DNA of 44,092 bases from Beverwykella pulmonaria (lineage: Eukaryota > Ascomycota > Dothideomycetes > Pleosporales > Melanommataceae). A model generated the notes under the pieces. The model saw only the letters and a program-made list of their open reading frames with translations, had not been told where the DNA came from and searched no databases. The DNA is taken from assembly GCA_001599595.1 (NCBI GenBank), contig BCHH01000006.1, forward strand, positions 39,664-83,755, given 5' to 3'. Each line of letters opens with the position of its first letter. The stretch's first letter is position 1. Made by a program: the position numbers and the translations under genes. Positions 30,557-42,258 of the stretch are shown here, one piece after another.

Positions 30557-32551
30557 GATGAATGAACCTGTGGCAAAGAATAGAAACTGCGGGCTAGCCG
30601 TTGATGTAAGAAAGGTACAAGGAAGGTAAAGAAGAAGAAGAGAAAGAAGAAGGACAAGTGGTAGAAAGGAGAAATGGCGACAACTTGATGAAAAAGGACG
30701 TTTGCGTCTGGCGGTGCCACGACTCTAAAATAGTTGCTTGAAATATCTGCCAAGCTGATGTATGTGGTCTTCATACTCTTCCAGTCTCACTGAATCCCAA
30801 GTCCACCATGGTGTAGACCATGGTCTGGATGTTGAGGAACTCCCAAGGCAAGGTTGAAATCCCTTTCGACCTTAGGCTCTCATGCGAAACGCGCCATAAT
30901 ACCTGTAGTAATGTTCGTCAACGTGGATCTCAAACAGGGCGGCAAATCTGGGGACGAGACACTGAAACACGGCGCTTAGATAGAGTTTCAAGATCTCTCG
31001 CACCTTCGTTGTGGGGCATTTCCATGCCTCGATCGTGGATGAGAACATCACGGGGGATTCAATCGTGTTTCTTTATTCTTCCCATTTATTTCTTCATGGT
31101 TCCCGTCTTCACATATCCGTGTCTTCATGCGCCGGAATTTTGCAACAGAACAGGTGCTTCAGAGTGCTTCAGAGGGGCTCCACAGCAGAAAAGTTCGAGG
31201 TTGGGTAGTGTAGGAAACATTCAGCAGCTAGCCGCAAGGGGTTAGTTCGCATCTTGATGTTTCGCATAAATGAAACATGCCTGTACATGTTCTTGTGCCT
31301 GACGATCAAATTCTTCCGAGTGAGCTAACCATAATGCTTTTAATGAGACGGAACAAGCGGGAATTCTTTTGAAGAGGCTGGTGCCTCTGTGAACTCCGAA
31401 ATGATCTGATTGTACGCTCTGATATTTCATTCATTGCTTTTCAAAGCATGAGAACTCTCGACTATGGTTGCGTGCTATCTGTGCTATTCCTTATTTCATC
31501 CCTTCTCACGAGCCTTCATTTGATCTCGCTCGATAACCTCGACCTCCTCTCTCACGCCATCCAACAGATCACGAAAATCGATAGAACATTGACACGACAT
31601 CAACCGTCAAAAAGAGTAAAGTCAAGCCATCGGTTCTCCACAGCAATGCCAGTGTTGCTAAGCAAAAGTTTGATATCTGGAGCCAACAGAGCGGATGAGA
31701 GACAGCAACGTAAATGGGATTGTGGTTGGAAGTAGTTTGTGCACTCTGCAACTTCGCCCTCGAGACTTCTTTTCCTTTACTATTTTACCGTCCTGCAGAA
31801 CGCCCTCTCCACTCCAAACGCTAATGAATATTCTCAACTAAGAGCTCTGCTTCTTTATCAGACCCAGAAAGCACCGCATTCCACTCCTTCCCTACCGGTT
31901 GACTGGTTGCAGGAGTGATTCTAACTTCGACGTCATCATCAGGCGGCTCTAAAGGGCCATGCATTCTAGCCCTATCTGTCTTCGGAGAGATCCAAAAATC
32001 TTCGGTAGCACAAAATCAAATCGGACAATCATCAAAACCGCGAAAGCGAGGCGTTTCGTGCTAGCAAAGTACCGACCGGGCCACATTGTCGAGCTTCCTC
32101 CAAACCCGCGAAACACTAATGGACTGGCACTGGAAGTCCTGATTCCGTGAAACTATAGTGCTTCTTTCAAAAATAGTAAAATTAAACAGGATGCTTTGAC
32201 TCAGTAGTTTCGATGGCGGAAGTGCCGCGATTGACTTTGCAACAAGCATTGACTTCTTATATATATTCTTCCAACAGCGCAGCATTGGAAATAGCGTGGT
32301 AGAATACCCAGAAGGCTGTTGGGACTGTGTTGCTGAGGATGGTAACTATGCTACCGACTTCGAACCTCGCGATGTCTCTACCCGTGGCTCCCAGGTCGAT
32401 TTTGTGTTGATATTGTGCGTGCACAAAAGCTGAACTCTGTGGCCACCAGAGACGAAATAATTGTTGAATGCCCTAACAATTGTGACGAGCAGCTCTTTGA
32501 GCAGAGAGCTGAAAGCGGGTTGTATTACAAGGTAACTAGATGCCGAGATGA
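30557..32551. other. Long stretch without a supportable gene
   Basis: Several short open frames exist. One at 31242-31430 (minus; SLKALWLAHSEEFDRQAQEH) and one at 31959-32150 (plus; ARRFVLAKYRPGHIVELPPN) look coding in composition and may be exons or gene remnants. I could not connect them to a family or a splice structure. A short palindromic block (CCACCATGGTGTAGACCATGG) lies near 30806-30826. Confidence 0.35.
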
Positions 32552-32662
32552 GGTAACTCGGCAGCGTAATGTCACGTGGATATGCCACTGACTAATCAAT
32601 CCGTCATATATATCACATACAATACACATCTTGACACCTTTTCCTCCGCCCTCCAGCTTACA
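32552..32662 (-). mobile_element. Short TG..CA repeat, copy D, one end degraded
   Basis: The right end (CCTCCAGCTTACA) and the body (GTCACGTGGATATGCC with ACTGACTAATC) match copies A and B, but the left end reads GGTAACTCGGCAGC and has lost the TGTAAGC terminus. No target duplication is visible. TGCCGAG (32541-32547) and CTCGGCA (32557-32563) form an inverted pair across the damaged end. Confidence 0.7.
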
Positions 32663-33715
32663 GGTGCGAAGGGATTGAAATGAATATATTATATAGAAGG
32701 AATTGAAGTAGCCAGTTATAGAGTTCTGATAGTAGCCATGATAGTGGGCCGAGAAAGAGCTATGGGAGGACTCTGATATAGTTACTATCGTATCAAGCTA
32801 GAGCATGGAGATACGAGGTGGAGAGGGGGATGTATTCGGTCTTTCCCATACGAGTATATAATGGCGATGAGAGCAAAGACATACACTGAATGGCGGACGG
32901 CGAGAACGAGCGATGAATTCACGCATTGTTGTTAATCACCCTTCGGTAAAGACGATGGAGATGGTGGTTGTGTGAGCGGGATGCCATGCGCCTCGCCAGA
33001 CGTAAGCGGAAGGAGAGATCGAATAGACAGCCAATTTTTGATATCTTTCTCTTTGTTTGAAGGTGAGTGGTCGGCGTAAGGTTAGTGCGAATTATGTGCC
33101 GGCCTCAGCTGAGGCTTTAGTCTTACCGCGTGATTGGCTAGCCAAGGCCCGCTGAAGGTGTATCCCTCCGATGCGGATGGACTGCGAGCGCCTCACACAC
33201 AGGCGAGGTAAAAAGGTTAGGCCCTGCAGGCCCATTCGGCTCCAGTGAGGTCTTGTGGTTGATTTCTTAGTGTTGAAAAACTTGGTCAATCCAGATTTTT
33301 TGGACAGCAAGCTGCGCAGCACAGTTTTGGTTAATAGGACACATACCCGATCGCAGACATGCATCTCACCTCATCCTCCTCCTACGAGGAGGTGCTGGAA
33401 AAATGACTTGATGGTTGCTAGCTGCGGGCCGACAGGTCTCTCGTCCAACCTGTGCGGAAAAGCTTGATTGAGATACGCTACACTATCAAGAATGCTTGTC
33501 CCGTCTCTGCTAGCAGTAATTATGTTTTATGATCAGTCGCTAGCGGTCTTGGCAGAGTCCCGTCCGCACGGCCTAGATTCTGGTCGCCCACTTGCTGTGC
33601 ATCGTGTGGCGCCCGCCATTCGCCTACTGTAGACCTCAGCTGAGTGGTTAAAACCTCGCATATCGCTCCGGGCGAAGATGCTCAGGTCCACAAACTCCCT
33701 TCAGCTCTCAGCATC
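32663..33715. other. Upstream region of the membrane protein gene, no other gene seen
   Basis: No recognisable coding content. CCTCAGCTGAG occurs near 33102-33112 and again near 33633-33643. The latter lies about 75 bp upstream of the proposed start codon. Confidence 0.35.
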
Positions 33716-35059
33716 ATGGCTCAAGGACCAACACAACTGAGGCCCGCACCAAATGCGACGTCCACAGCGCCAGCCTCGCCCTTCACTCCTCCGCCTGTGT
33801 ATGGCATGTACAACAACAGTCACACGAGCACTTTCGGATTCGTATATGCGCAAGACACAGTACCAACTCCATGGCCGTATCTGGCTGCAAGTCTTGGCCT
33901 TTCAATTGTGTTGGCCTTTTTCGCCATTGGCAAAGAGATCGTCTTTGAGAAGAAGCAGAATCACCGAAGGCGCAAAGCAAAGCCACTGAAACGGCGGAAA
34001 CCCTGGGGAAAGGGAAAAATGGTGTTGTCAAGCTGCTCTATCACCATCAGCCTTATCCGCTCAGTCTCCCTGCTCATCTCAACAGCTAAAGCAGAAGCCA
34101 AGACTGGCGGCCGCTACCCCTCAAACTCGGTCCTCGTTGTGCTGTTCTTGTCCATCGCTGTGCAGTTGATGGATCCTGGTATCCCATACGCAAGCTTCCG
34201 TATCGCTATCTGCTTGTCACTTATCTGCGTCTTTGTTTCCTTCGCCATCACCGGGTGGCGCGGATTTTTTCTTCGTATGCCCATGCGTGCGTATGGTAAA
34301 TTCTTTCCTGTCGGTGGCTCCTGTCCGGAGATTGTCACCAAGTGCTATAAGCCTTCTGAGTTAGGCTGCCAACCGACCCTAGATCTTGTCAACAATGCCA
34401 GCGCCACGCCACCCTCTTATGAAGATCCAAGCAGCAGCTATATTGTGATCCAAGAGTTTATCTGGTCTATTTTTATCCACTTCTTTATCGGAGCAGCAAT
34501 TCTTTTGGTGCTAATTATGGGGATAGCAACCATCTTAGGCATCTGTGCGGGGATGCAAATGTTGCTTATACGTTGGCTCTTTGGACAGAAAGCGGGTTCC
34601 ACCAATACTAGCACGGATATCACCGCTGCTGCTTCTGCTGCAGAAGAGGGACATGGAGCGCGACTACATCAGGTGCCAGGTTGTAATGCTTCCAGGACAG
34701 TAATAACGGACAAGTCGACCCCAACAGTACACCAAGTTCCCTCTAGCCAAAGTCCCACCACCACCACCACGACCGCCCTGACGCAGTCACGCTCCAAAAA
34801 GAAAGATAGCGTCTGTGAAAAGTTTAGTGACATCATCTGGGCAATGCTCTTCTTCTCCGCCGTCACATTCACCGTGCACTACTTCCAAGAGACGCGCCCA
34901 AAGGCTTTCTACTTCGTGGATGGATCCGGGCCCCTTGGTGCTAATGGCAGTTGGTCCGATTGTTTCCGATCAACGGTACCTGCAGATCGTTATGGATTCT
35001 GGTACGCTTGGTCCACGGCGCAGAAGGGAAGTCTGGAAAACCTTTTAGCTGTTGTTTAG
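33716..35059 (+). CDS. Polytopic membrane protein of unknown function (447 aa)
   Basis: I chose the ATG that opens MAQGPTQLRPAP; the frame is open 24 codons further upstream but without an ATG. The N-terminus is Pro/Thr-rich with N-glycosylation sequons, then a first membrane span at about residues 54-74 (YLAASLGLSIVLAFFAIG), a basic loop (RRRKAKPLKRRKPWGKGK), three more hydrophobic segments, a Cys-containing loop (GGSCPEIVTKCYKPSELGC), a long span (FIGAAILLVLIMGIATILGI), a Ser/Thr-rich loop, and a last span IIWAMLFFSAVTFTVHYF. So about six spans. I do not recognise a family. Single exon, no RIP damage. Confidence 0.72.
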   Translation: MAQGPTQLRPAPNATSTAPASPFTPPPVYGMYNNSHTSTFGFVYAQDTVPTPWPYLAASLGLSIVLAFFAIGKEIVFEKKQNHRRRKAKPLKRRKPWGKGKMVLSSCSITISLIRSVSLLISTAKAEAKTGGRYPSNSVLVVLFLSIAVQLMDPGIPYASFRIAICLSLICVFVSFAITGWRGFFLRMPMRAYGKFFPVGGSCPEIVTKCYKPSELGCQPTLDLVNNASATPPSYEDPSSSYIVIQEFIWSIFIHFFIGAAILLVLIMGIATILGICAGMQMLLIRWLFGQKAGSTNTSTDITAAASAAEEGHGARLHQVPGCNASRTVITDKSTPTVHQVPSSQSPTTTTTTALTQSRSKKKDSVCEKFSDIIWAMLFFSAVTFTVHYFQETRPKAFYFVDGSGPLGANGSWSDCFRSTVPADRYGFWYAWSTAQKGSLENLLAVV

Positions 35060-35228
35060 GGGTTGGAAATGAGCGGTTTGGCTCAGGGATTCAAGAGAAC
35101 CTCGATGATACCCAATGAACTGTGTGTTCGGCTATGTTCTAGCGTAACAGTATGTAAGAATGTAAGTCTCAGTCGAACAACGAGACTTTCCTTGCAGTCA
35201 CGCACCTTTAGACCTGTTCTTCAGCATC

Positions 35229-35520
35229 TCAAATCTCTCTATCCAGAATGGTGGCCGCTCCAGTGCCATGTGTTACTGCTGTGATTATTGAAAAGAAGTT
35301 CTCGATATAATCGCTTGCTGGGTTGGTGAGGTGTTCGATGTCGTCACCCGTCATGCGTACATCTTCGTTCTTGTGACAGCCGAAATCATGGCCGGCGAAA
35401 ACATGGAGCACACCTTCCGCGAAGTAGGGTTAAGATGAGGCTGTGGCGGTGTGACTGTCGCGCACTTGGAATATCCTCGCGAAGGATTTATAGAAAGGTC
35501 TGTAAAAGTCATCCCTTCTT
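35229..35520 (-). pseudogene. Degenerate coding segment, unknown
   Basis: On the minus strand one frame reads FYRPFYKSFARIFQVRDSH, a TAA, then YFAEGVLHVFAGHDFGC, KNEDVRMTGDDIEHL and YIENFFSIITAVTHG, ending at a stop. It reads like protein with a single lesion, but I cannot name it. Confidence 0.3.
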
Positions 35521-36132
35521 CACCATGAAGTATTTGAAGTTAGTGATGAGTCTGATGGCTCAACTACACCAAGCCCAATCTAGCTCCCGATAGATCTTGT
35601 TCTGGCTCCTGTTGCGAAGTCGTTTTGGTATGCTTTCGTGTGGTGGGCTAGGGACCCTCAAAATACTCTTACCTAAATCAAGGCCAGTCAATTTATATCA
35701 CATCACAGGGGTGTGACAGCAATAAATCTTCAAAACGCTTATCATCAAGGTGATGAACCCTCAGGTAAGTACCGGCTTTCAATGAGAACGCGAACTCATT
35801 GACATACCACAGACTATGTTAGGTCTTGATGACTCCGTCCCTAGTGTCATGGAAAACTGACTTGGTTCTTCTAATCATTTCAACTAGTGTAACCCGAATC
35901 AACCCTAATTAGGTCGCCTCCGCATCTTTCAAGCGTGACCAAGACTGTTTCGCAGGCTTCCCACTCCTCGAGTATGCATCAGCAATAGAAGCACCGAACA
36001 CCAATTTTTCTAGATTGTTAGACTGGTACTCCTTATTAATTATCCATCTAAACCTAGCTGAAACAGGCCTGAATTTTCGAATTCTAGTCTTCTCCCGCCC
36101 TCTACTCATTGCGCTGCTGCGCGGTGAGGTAA

Positions 36133-37647
36133 ATGGCAGATTCTGCAGCAGCACCTGGGGCATCCCCTAACCGCCAGCAGCCATCTCCCCTCCCCCCAGA
36201 GGGCTGCACTAGGCCAGCGGGGCCCGAGTCTGCTAGACAGAATAATATTCGCACCTCTAAGAGGCACCGCGCGATGGATATCCGCGCGCCAGCACGCCTT
36301 CAACTCGGTGGCGGTGCGAACACCCAGGACAGAGCCGGTACAGCAGCCAACGCCGTCACCAGCGCAATTGCCCCCTACCTCGCCGCCGCCAGGCACGCTA
36401 CCCAGAGGCGCGAAATTATTACTACGGCCCTAGCAGAGGCCATTGACAATTGCATGAGGGGCTTCAAGAACCCCAAAGATGCGGGGATTGCGGACAACCT
36501 CCGGCGCCTGGTTATCCAGGCTATCACCACCTCAGTCATAAGCACTGGAAGCAGCACCAGCCGCACGGCCAGCAGCAGCAACAGCAACAGCAACCCAAGC
36601 GCTGCTAAACACCTTAGAAAGACGTACGCAGAGGCTGCTTCAACATCCCCCTTAGGGGAGAGCGACTATCCTGTTTCAGGAAGCACGCCCCAAAGAAGAC
36701 AAGCACAGGCTCTACCAGCCCACAACACAACAGCGAGGCAGGACGACAACATGCGCATCCTACTTACGGCACCCGCCCCAATCCAGCTCCTAAACCTAGC
36801 ACTAATAGCTATTTAACAAGCTATATGCGCTGCCACAGGACTCCAGATTGCTAACATACCCCAGGCCACAGCTACAAAAATAGGCTAGGCAATTACCCTA
36901 GCCAACAGAATAATCTGTGACCAGCTTATAGAGCAAGAAAACTAGAAGAGGATAATCTGCGCTATTAAGGGCAACAGGGCTGCCCTCCCACAGAAATAGC
37001 ACAACTATGCAGTCTAGAATGTCTAGTGCAGTTTTAGAAGCCTCCTAGGGGAGGAAACCCCTATTACACAACAAGACATTAAGGAGGAGGTTGCAGCCNA
37101 AACAAGAGTNCAGCTAATTAGCTGCTAGCCCTCTAGACACAGCCCTAGTAAGGGAGGCCTAATTACCTAGGTTATCTCCTTCCTTAGACTAGTACAACCT
37201 TTTTAACTCTTTGGGACTAGCGACTGGTCCAAAGAAATTATTAGAAAAGTTGCAATAGCCTGTCACAAGGACAGCTGCTAGAGCTACTGCAATTTCACAA
37301 AATGCACTAAAGCAGCTAGATGCGCCTACTGCGGCAATAGAGTTGTAGGCCACGTCAGGCCCTTAGGCGCAGAGTGCGCTCACAAGGAGAGGTGCGTAAA
37401 CTGCCAGGGACCCTACTAGTTAGGCCACAACACCTACCCTGCAGTCCCTAGGAGAGTGGACAGCAGGATTATTAAACCCACCAAGAAAGAGCTGTCGGCG
37501 CTACAACGCGCTAGACGTTGCGCCTTCCAGCAGGTGCATGACCTTGCCAAACAACAGGCGCAACAACTAGCTGAACAGCAGCTCTCCCAAGAGTCATCAT
37601 CTAGTGGAGAAGGTGTACTAGTCACACAAGCTAACCACTCTAACTAG
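36133..37647 (+). pseudogene. LINE ORF1 (gag-like, CCHC zinc knuckles), degenerate
   Basis: Starts MADSAAAPGASPNRQQ and stays open for 227 codons with an Ala/Ser-rich, basic composition, then continues in frame through many TAG codons. The C-terminal part has two zinc-knuckle-like clusters: CTKAARCAYCGNRVVGH and CAHKERCVNCQGPY..GH near 37300-37440. It ends with a Gln-rich coiled-coil-like tail (RRCAFQQVHDLAKQQAQQ) at 37647. ORF1 proteins of this group bind the element RNA. Confidence 0.8.
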
Positions 37648-37879
37648 AACAGCATGCCCGCCACTAGAACCTAGACAGGGAGAAAGCATACAGCCGCACA
37701 GACGCAGGCGCTAGCTAGGGCATTAGTCACTATGCTACAAAGATCTAGCTCTAGGCCAAATAGGAATGCCTCCCAGCAAGCCTCCCTAAACCTAGCCCAA
37801 CTCTTAGCCTAGAGCATTGTCCCCTAGAACAAGCACACTACTTTGTCCTAGGAGGAGGACACAGACATAAATAAGTCCT

Positions 37880-40800
37880 CTAATTAATAGTAGAACAACT
37901 AGCGTATCAACAACGCGCCCCTACTAAGGCCAAAGACATACAAATAGGATAGGTTAATGTGGGCAAAGGATCACCAAACTACATTACTGCCCTTAAAATT
38001 GCCTACAATAAGGGGATAGACATCCTATGTGTGCAAGAACCCTTTACTTGGGCAGGGACACAAACCTTAACACACCTAGGCTACACGCACTACCTACTAG
38101 TAGAGGCATGGGACAACCTAGCAGAGTAGGAAGCCTAGCAGCCACATGTTATAATATACATTTAGAAAGGAGCAGGACTCTGCATTACACACCACTAACC
38201 TTTACAGGACAGGGACCTACATTAGATAGAAGTAAACAGCATATCTATACTAAACGTCTACAGACAACCCTAGGCCCCACAGGCTCTAGACTACGTTATC
38301 CACCTTTCCCCCCTGCCCTGCTGCATAGTGGGAGGAGACTTTAACACTAAGCACAACATGTTTAAGCCAGGCGTTATAACTTCACAAGGCAGAGCAGAGC
38401 TTACTAAATAGGCTGCTAAGAGTAGCATAGACTTTATAGGAGAACCAGGCAAGGCCACGCACTAAGCTAGACACGTTATTAATCTTACTTTTACAAACGT
38501 GCCATTTACTAAAACATTTATTAGACCTAACCTATACTATAGTTCAGATTACGCCACCTAGGTTACTACAATCCTAGGGCGCAGCAGGCAGACGCTTAAG
38601 CAGTACTACTACTAGGTTCTGTTAGACAAGCTACCTAAGTTTGTGGGCGTAGTTGCCCTAGGCATACACTACGTCCCTAACCCTAACAACCTAGCTAGTA
38701 ACAAGCTTAAAACGTGTATAAACACACTCACCTAGGTTATTAATAAGGGCATACGTACAGCAGGAAAGGCTAATTGTGGGGCAGGACACTTAGCCCCCTA
38801 GTAGACAAAGGAGTGCTGTAAAGCCTACTAGCAACACCTACGCTTAATAGAGGGACACACAGGCTGCAGGCCTACAGAGGCCACCNGCGTTTTCTATACT
38901 ATTGTCCAAAAAGCAAAAAGGGAATACTGGCAACACACAATTAATAACATTACTAATAACTAGGACTTATACAGAATTATAGGCTAGCACTAGTTGCAGC
39001 CTACCCACCCTAACAAACTACTAACTATAGAGGACAGAACTATCTACAACAAGAAGGAGAAGGCAGAGGCCCTCTGCAAAGCTGTACTATGCTGCTTTAA
39101 CACAGACAACAACCTAGACACCCCCCTACTACTACAGGATAAACCTACCCTTACATAGGACAGCAGCCTCTTAATAGAAGAAGCTAAGAGGAACACTATT
39201 AGCGTCACAAGCACATTACCAGGGCTAGACAGAGTCACAGTCCAACTCCTCAAGGCATGCTGGCACGTTATCTAAGAGCGCGTCTGCAGCATCTACTGTA
39301 GATGCTTACAACTTAGCTACTTCCCACACGCGTAGAAGCTAGCTAAAGTAGCTATAATACCTAAGGTAGGCAAGAAGGACAGAAGCTCCCCACAGGCCTA
39401 CTAGCCTATTACACTACTATCCTGTCTTGGCAAGGGGCTTAAACAAATTATTGCTAGAAGGCTAGCCTAGACAGCAATAATAGAGGGGGTCCTTAGCCTA
39501 CAGCATACAGGAGCCCTGCTAAAGAGGTCTGCTATAGACCTAGTCACGGCCTTTACACACAATATAGAGAGGGCTTTCACGCAAGGCAAGTGCGTGACAA
39601 TGGTTACCATAGACGTACAAGGGGTGTTCAACGCCCTACTAGTCAACTAACTACTCTACTATATGAAGACCTAGGGCTAGGCCACTAAGGTGCTGCAAAT
39701 AGCACACAGCTTCCTTACAAACCAACAGGTACAAGTAAGGCTAGGTAAATTAATTACCCTAAATTACCTAGTGCAGTGCGGCACCCCACAAGGATCCCCG
39801 CTATCTCTAGTTCTATACACCCTATACCTAGCTAACCTAATTAAGGCTAGAGGCAGACAATGCTTTAGATACGCAGATAACATATGCCTTTATAGGGCTG
39901 CCAACACCCTAGAGGAGAGCAACAGCCTTATTGCAAATAACGTTAGGGATGTTATTTAGTAGGGAGTGGATAACCAAGTTGTCTTCACACTAGAAAAACT
40001 TAAGATAATACACCTTACACGCTAGAGAGGACCTACAGCGCCCCCCTGCGTAATAAACAACACACTAACAATACACCTATCTACACAGGAATAGGACTCG
40101 CCAAAGCAGCCTGCACTCTAGTGGCTTGGGGTATAGTTTGACCAAAAGCTTACCTTTAAGTAGCATATTACTAAGCGCGCTGCTAAAGCCTGCAAAGTAG
40201 CCCTCTATATCTAGGGCCTAGCTTAAACCACCTGCAGCCCCCCAGCAACCTTACTGCAAAAAGCTGTTATTACCTGTGTTATCCTACAACTTCTCTATAG
40301 GGCAGAGGCATAGTACAGGGGTTACACAAAGCCCCCCCTAGTTAGATGCTAGGCCTAAGCAGCTCTAGAGGTTAGTGCTAGACTTAGTAAACACGTAGCT
40401 ATAGTCTATAGGACGCTCGCCCTTGCAGCACAAGGCGTCCTGCCCGCTTTTAGGACTACCCCTACAGCTACACTTTTCTAAGATGCTGGCCTGCCCTTAG
40501 GCCACGTTGCCCTTAAAGAGGCAAAGATTAGATTTGCTGTACACCTACAGACTACAGACACAAGCTACCTACTTACAAAAAGGGTGCACCCCCTGCAAAC
40601 TTAGCAGGGCAGAGGGGTAGGCAGCACACAGCAGCCTAGGACCATTATTAAACGTGTAGGCTCTCTACTTGACCTAGTACTAAGACTAGTTCTTACAACA
40701 CCCTACTACTTGCCTAATTGCTAGACAGATCTAACAGAGGGTAAAAAGAAGAGAGCAGCTGCTAAGGCCTTTAAAGAGTAGTAGTCACACCTCCCACAAA

Positions 40801-41732
40801 ATAAAGTTACTGTCTTCTCTAACAAATTAGAGCAGAGGCTTAAAGGAACCAAGCATGTCACGTACAGATACACTATATACTAGGGAGGAAGGGAAGTTAG
40901 CTACAGCAGAGGCTCCCTCTACACTTGCTCACATGTATTTGACGCTGAGGCTGTTGGAGCATGGCAAGGGCTGGAACATGTTATGCGTGACCCAGCCCTC
41001 CGCATGCAGCAAATTTGGATGTGCATTAACAGCACATTAGTTATATAGTGCCTACAAGGGAACGCACTATCCTCCTCCTAGTGGGCCTTCCTCTAATGCT
41101 AGCAGGTTATAAAGACTGCAGAGGTAAAGGTACGCTGGTCCCTAGGACATATAGGCATACTTGGGAACAAAAGAGCAGACTGCCTAGCAGATCTAGAGGC
41201 TTACAACCCCTACCCCCTAACACTACAAGCAGCTAAACCTACAGTTACAGGACTAAGGTCTAACGCCCAAGTTAAGCGCTGGCTTGCGGAAATAGAGTGG
41301 TGGAGACAAAACAAAACAACACTCTCCACATAGTATAACTAATAGGACTTACCCTATACAAGCACCACTGCACCAGCAGAGCTCAGCCTTAGCCAGCAAA
41401 TCCTAGCCAAGCTGCTGTCAACTAGGACTATGCACAGCAACTACACCTAGTATTACAGGAAGTTCAAACACAAGGACGCAGAGCTCAACTGCGCATGCGG
41501 GAAAGAGAAAGCCCCTAGCCACATAGTCTATTGCCCAAGGGCACGCAGACGCTTCGCTAGCTAGCCCCACCAACCAAGCTGGCCACCAACTAACACCCGC
41601 AAGGGGCTTTAGTACCTTAGGGAGCTTCTCAACAGCCTAGAGGACTTTGTCACCTTCATAGGGCTCATAAGCCCTAAGGGGGTATCAAGAAGGATCACCG
41701 CACCTAACCAGCTCGTACTACAGGCTCTGTGA
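37880..41732 (+). pseudogene. LINE ORF2: endonuclease, reverse transcriptase, RNase H; degenerate
   Basis: Reading through stops shows an APE-type endonuclease start (NVGKGSPNY, ILCVQEPFTW, VGGDFNTKH), then the reverse transcriptase: AKVAIIPKVGKKD and ITLLSCLGKG near 39350-39430, MVTIDVQGVFNALL (motif A, Asp of FD now Asn), CGTPQGSPLSLVLYTLYLAN (motif B) and FRYADNICLY (motif C). The catalytic YADD has become YADN by GAT-GAC to GAT-AAC at 39879, a TpG to TpA change. The RNase H end (GHIGILGNKRADCLADLEA) and a terminal C.CG..K.P.H..YC cluster precede a TGA at 41730. The start is approximate. Confidence 0.82.
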
Positions 41733-42258
41733 TCTGCCCTTCTAGGGGCCACTAAGCAACAGGAAAACCAGCCAGTTACCGCTCTGCGGCTACACACCAA
41801 GCACCTCCGCAACCCCCTACCCCCCATTTCCTTACTATTTCCTTACCTTTTAACTACTACAATTGTGTCCTCTTTTGGATAAGACCCTGACGCTTACGGC
41901 GCTACACAGAACAGAACTTCTTACTTTACTCGCATGGAGGAGTCTAGGAGAACCGACAGGCTCTATACTGATAGAGTAGCTTTTGCATGAAACGTCTCCC
42001 CCTCACGGGGAGAGGCGCGTCCCTTATGCCCCACGGGAGGCTCTTGTAGATAAAGGCCCCGGCCAAGTCTATAGGACGTAAATCAATACAACAACAACAA
42101 CAAATCAGCAATAGAAGACTATGTCAGATATTTGAGGACAGCACAACATGAGAGATATTGGTTTCAATATGGTTCAAATCGGGGAAGAATACCTGCCTCA
42201 CTGGGTTTTTCTCGGCTTCTTCGATTTTCATGCGCAGCATCTCTAGGTCAGTCAACAT

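Larger units (their letters stand above)
35992..42103 (+). mobile_element. Full-length Tad-like LINE, RIP-damaged, 14-bp TSD
   Basis: The 6.1-kb element is flanked by ATCAGCAATAGAAG at 35978-35991 and 42104-42117. It has a 140-bp 5' leader, ORF1 with zinc knuckles, ORF2 with endonuclease, reverse transcriptase and RNase H parts, a 3' UTR of about 370 bp, and a CAA-repeat tail (42086-42103). TAG replaces Trp or Gln codons dozens of times, mostly downstream of 36.8 kb, while the first 650 bp of ORF1 are clean. Three ambiguous bases (37099, 37110, 38886) lie inside. Full length with an exact TSD indicates standard target-primed insertion before inactivation. Confidence 0.93.
35909..42258 (-). 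pseudogene. Small host gene split by LINE insertion
   Basis: Joining the two sides of the LINE at one copy of its 14-bp target duplication gives a minus-strand frame. Exon 1 (42258-42193) codes MLTDLEMLRMKIEEAEKNP with VRQ, a 74-nt intron (42192-42119, GTATTC..CATAG) follows, and exon 2 runs from 42118 into the duplication and continues at 35977-35909 as AYSRSGKPAKQSWSRLKDAE, ending at TAA. That is 49 residues if the ATG is the true start; an acceptor-like ATAG six bases before it means these could also be the last exons of a longer gene. No family recognised. The donor is atypical, so the model is tentative. Confidence 0.45.

Noticed and set aside
33716..35059. Start codon 24 codons upstream at 33644
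   Set aside because: That position is GTG in a fungal nuclear gene; the first in-frame ATG is at 33716.
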